Source: Acidothermaceae bacterium (GTDB lineage Bacteria; Actinomycetota; Actinomycetes; Acidothermales; Acidothermaceae). From it: a stretch of DNA of 38,858 bases. Below the pieces are notes generated by a model. The model saw only the letters and a program-made list of their open reading frames with translations. It searched no databases and was not told where the DNA came from. The DNA is taken from NCBI GenBank assembly GCA_025925185.1, contig JAICLV010000002.1:1-38858 (forward strand). The letters run 5' to 3'. Both the position numbers and the translations under genes were made by a program. Of the stretch, positions 38,802 to 38,858 are shown one piece after another; position 1 is the stretch's first letter, and each line of letters starts with the position of its first letter.

Positions 38802-38858
38802 CCGCCTGGCGTTCGGGCAGTTGTCACGGTCGTTGCGCGGCTGCGGCGACCGCCGCCA

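Overview
The window is high-GC, densely packed actinobacterial chromosome. The best lineage evidence is the minus-strand block thyX-dapA-rnj-ftsK-(RodZ-like)-rimO-pgsA-cinA-clgR, an order typical of Actinobacteria. The adjacent lhr-nei2 pair, the LppX-type lipoprotein, a GTP-dependent PEP carboxykinase, a deazaflavin-type (DUF385) reductase and a SigJ-like ECF sigma factor agree with this. The species cannot be named from the sequence.

Layout. (1) 1-6356, minus: a giant secreted RHS/YD-repeat protein that runs off the left edge. Its signal peptide is out of frame with its body, and its YD shell is interrupted by a tandemly duplicated domain of about 215 residues. (2) 6357-7480: gene-poor, decayed DNA with an IS481-type transposase remnant and a small orphan ORF. 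(3) 7476-16001: pckG, then a DNA-repair neighbourhood (lhr and nei2) with a lipoprotein gene between them on the other strand. (4) 16053-27789, minus: a TetR gene, clgR, the cinA/pgsA/rimO/RodZ-like operon behind a recognisable housekeeping promoter, then ftsK, rnj, dapA and thyX. (5) 27800-31987: small accessory genes (VOC protein, short protein, two GNATs, a phytoene-desaturase-like oxidoreductase, a CP-rich orphan, a two-helix membrane protein). (6) 31995-38801: two 14-TM drug-type MFS exporters flanking a DUF385 reductase, a formamidase with its FmdB zinc ribbon, and a SigJ-like ECF sigma factor; a DUF1801 protein closes the window.

Regulation. Upstream of both the sigma factor gene and the DUF385 reductase gene lies GTTACC-N16-CGTCAT, with identical spacing and with the -10 element embedded in a perfect CGTCAT-N5-ATGACG dyad. 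This suggests an autoregulated ECF regulon that includes the reductase. Three intergenic spacers carry unusually exact long-loop inverted repeats (24115-24210, 26925-26967, 29142-29198). Three enzymes or regulators deserve a closer look at specific residues: PEPCK has Ser in place of the P-loop Cys, PgsA has His in place of a metal-binding Asp, and ClgR ends in an Ala-rich tail.

No rRNA, tRNA, CRISPR array, prophage or replication origin was seen.
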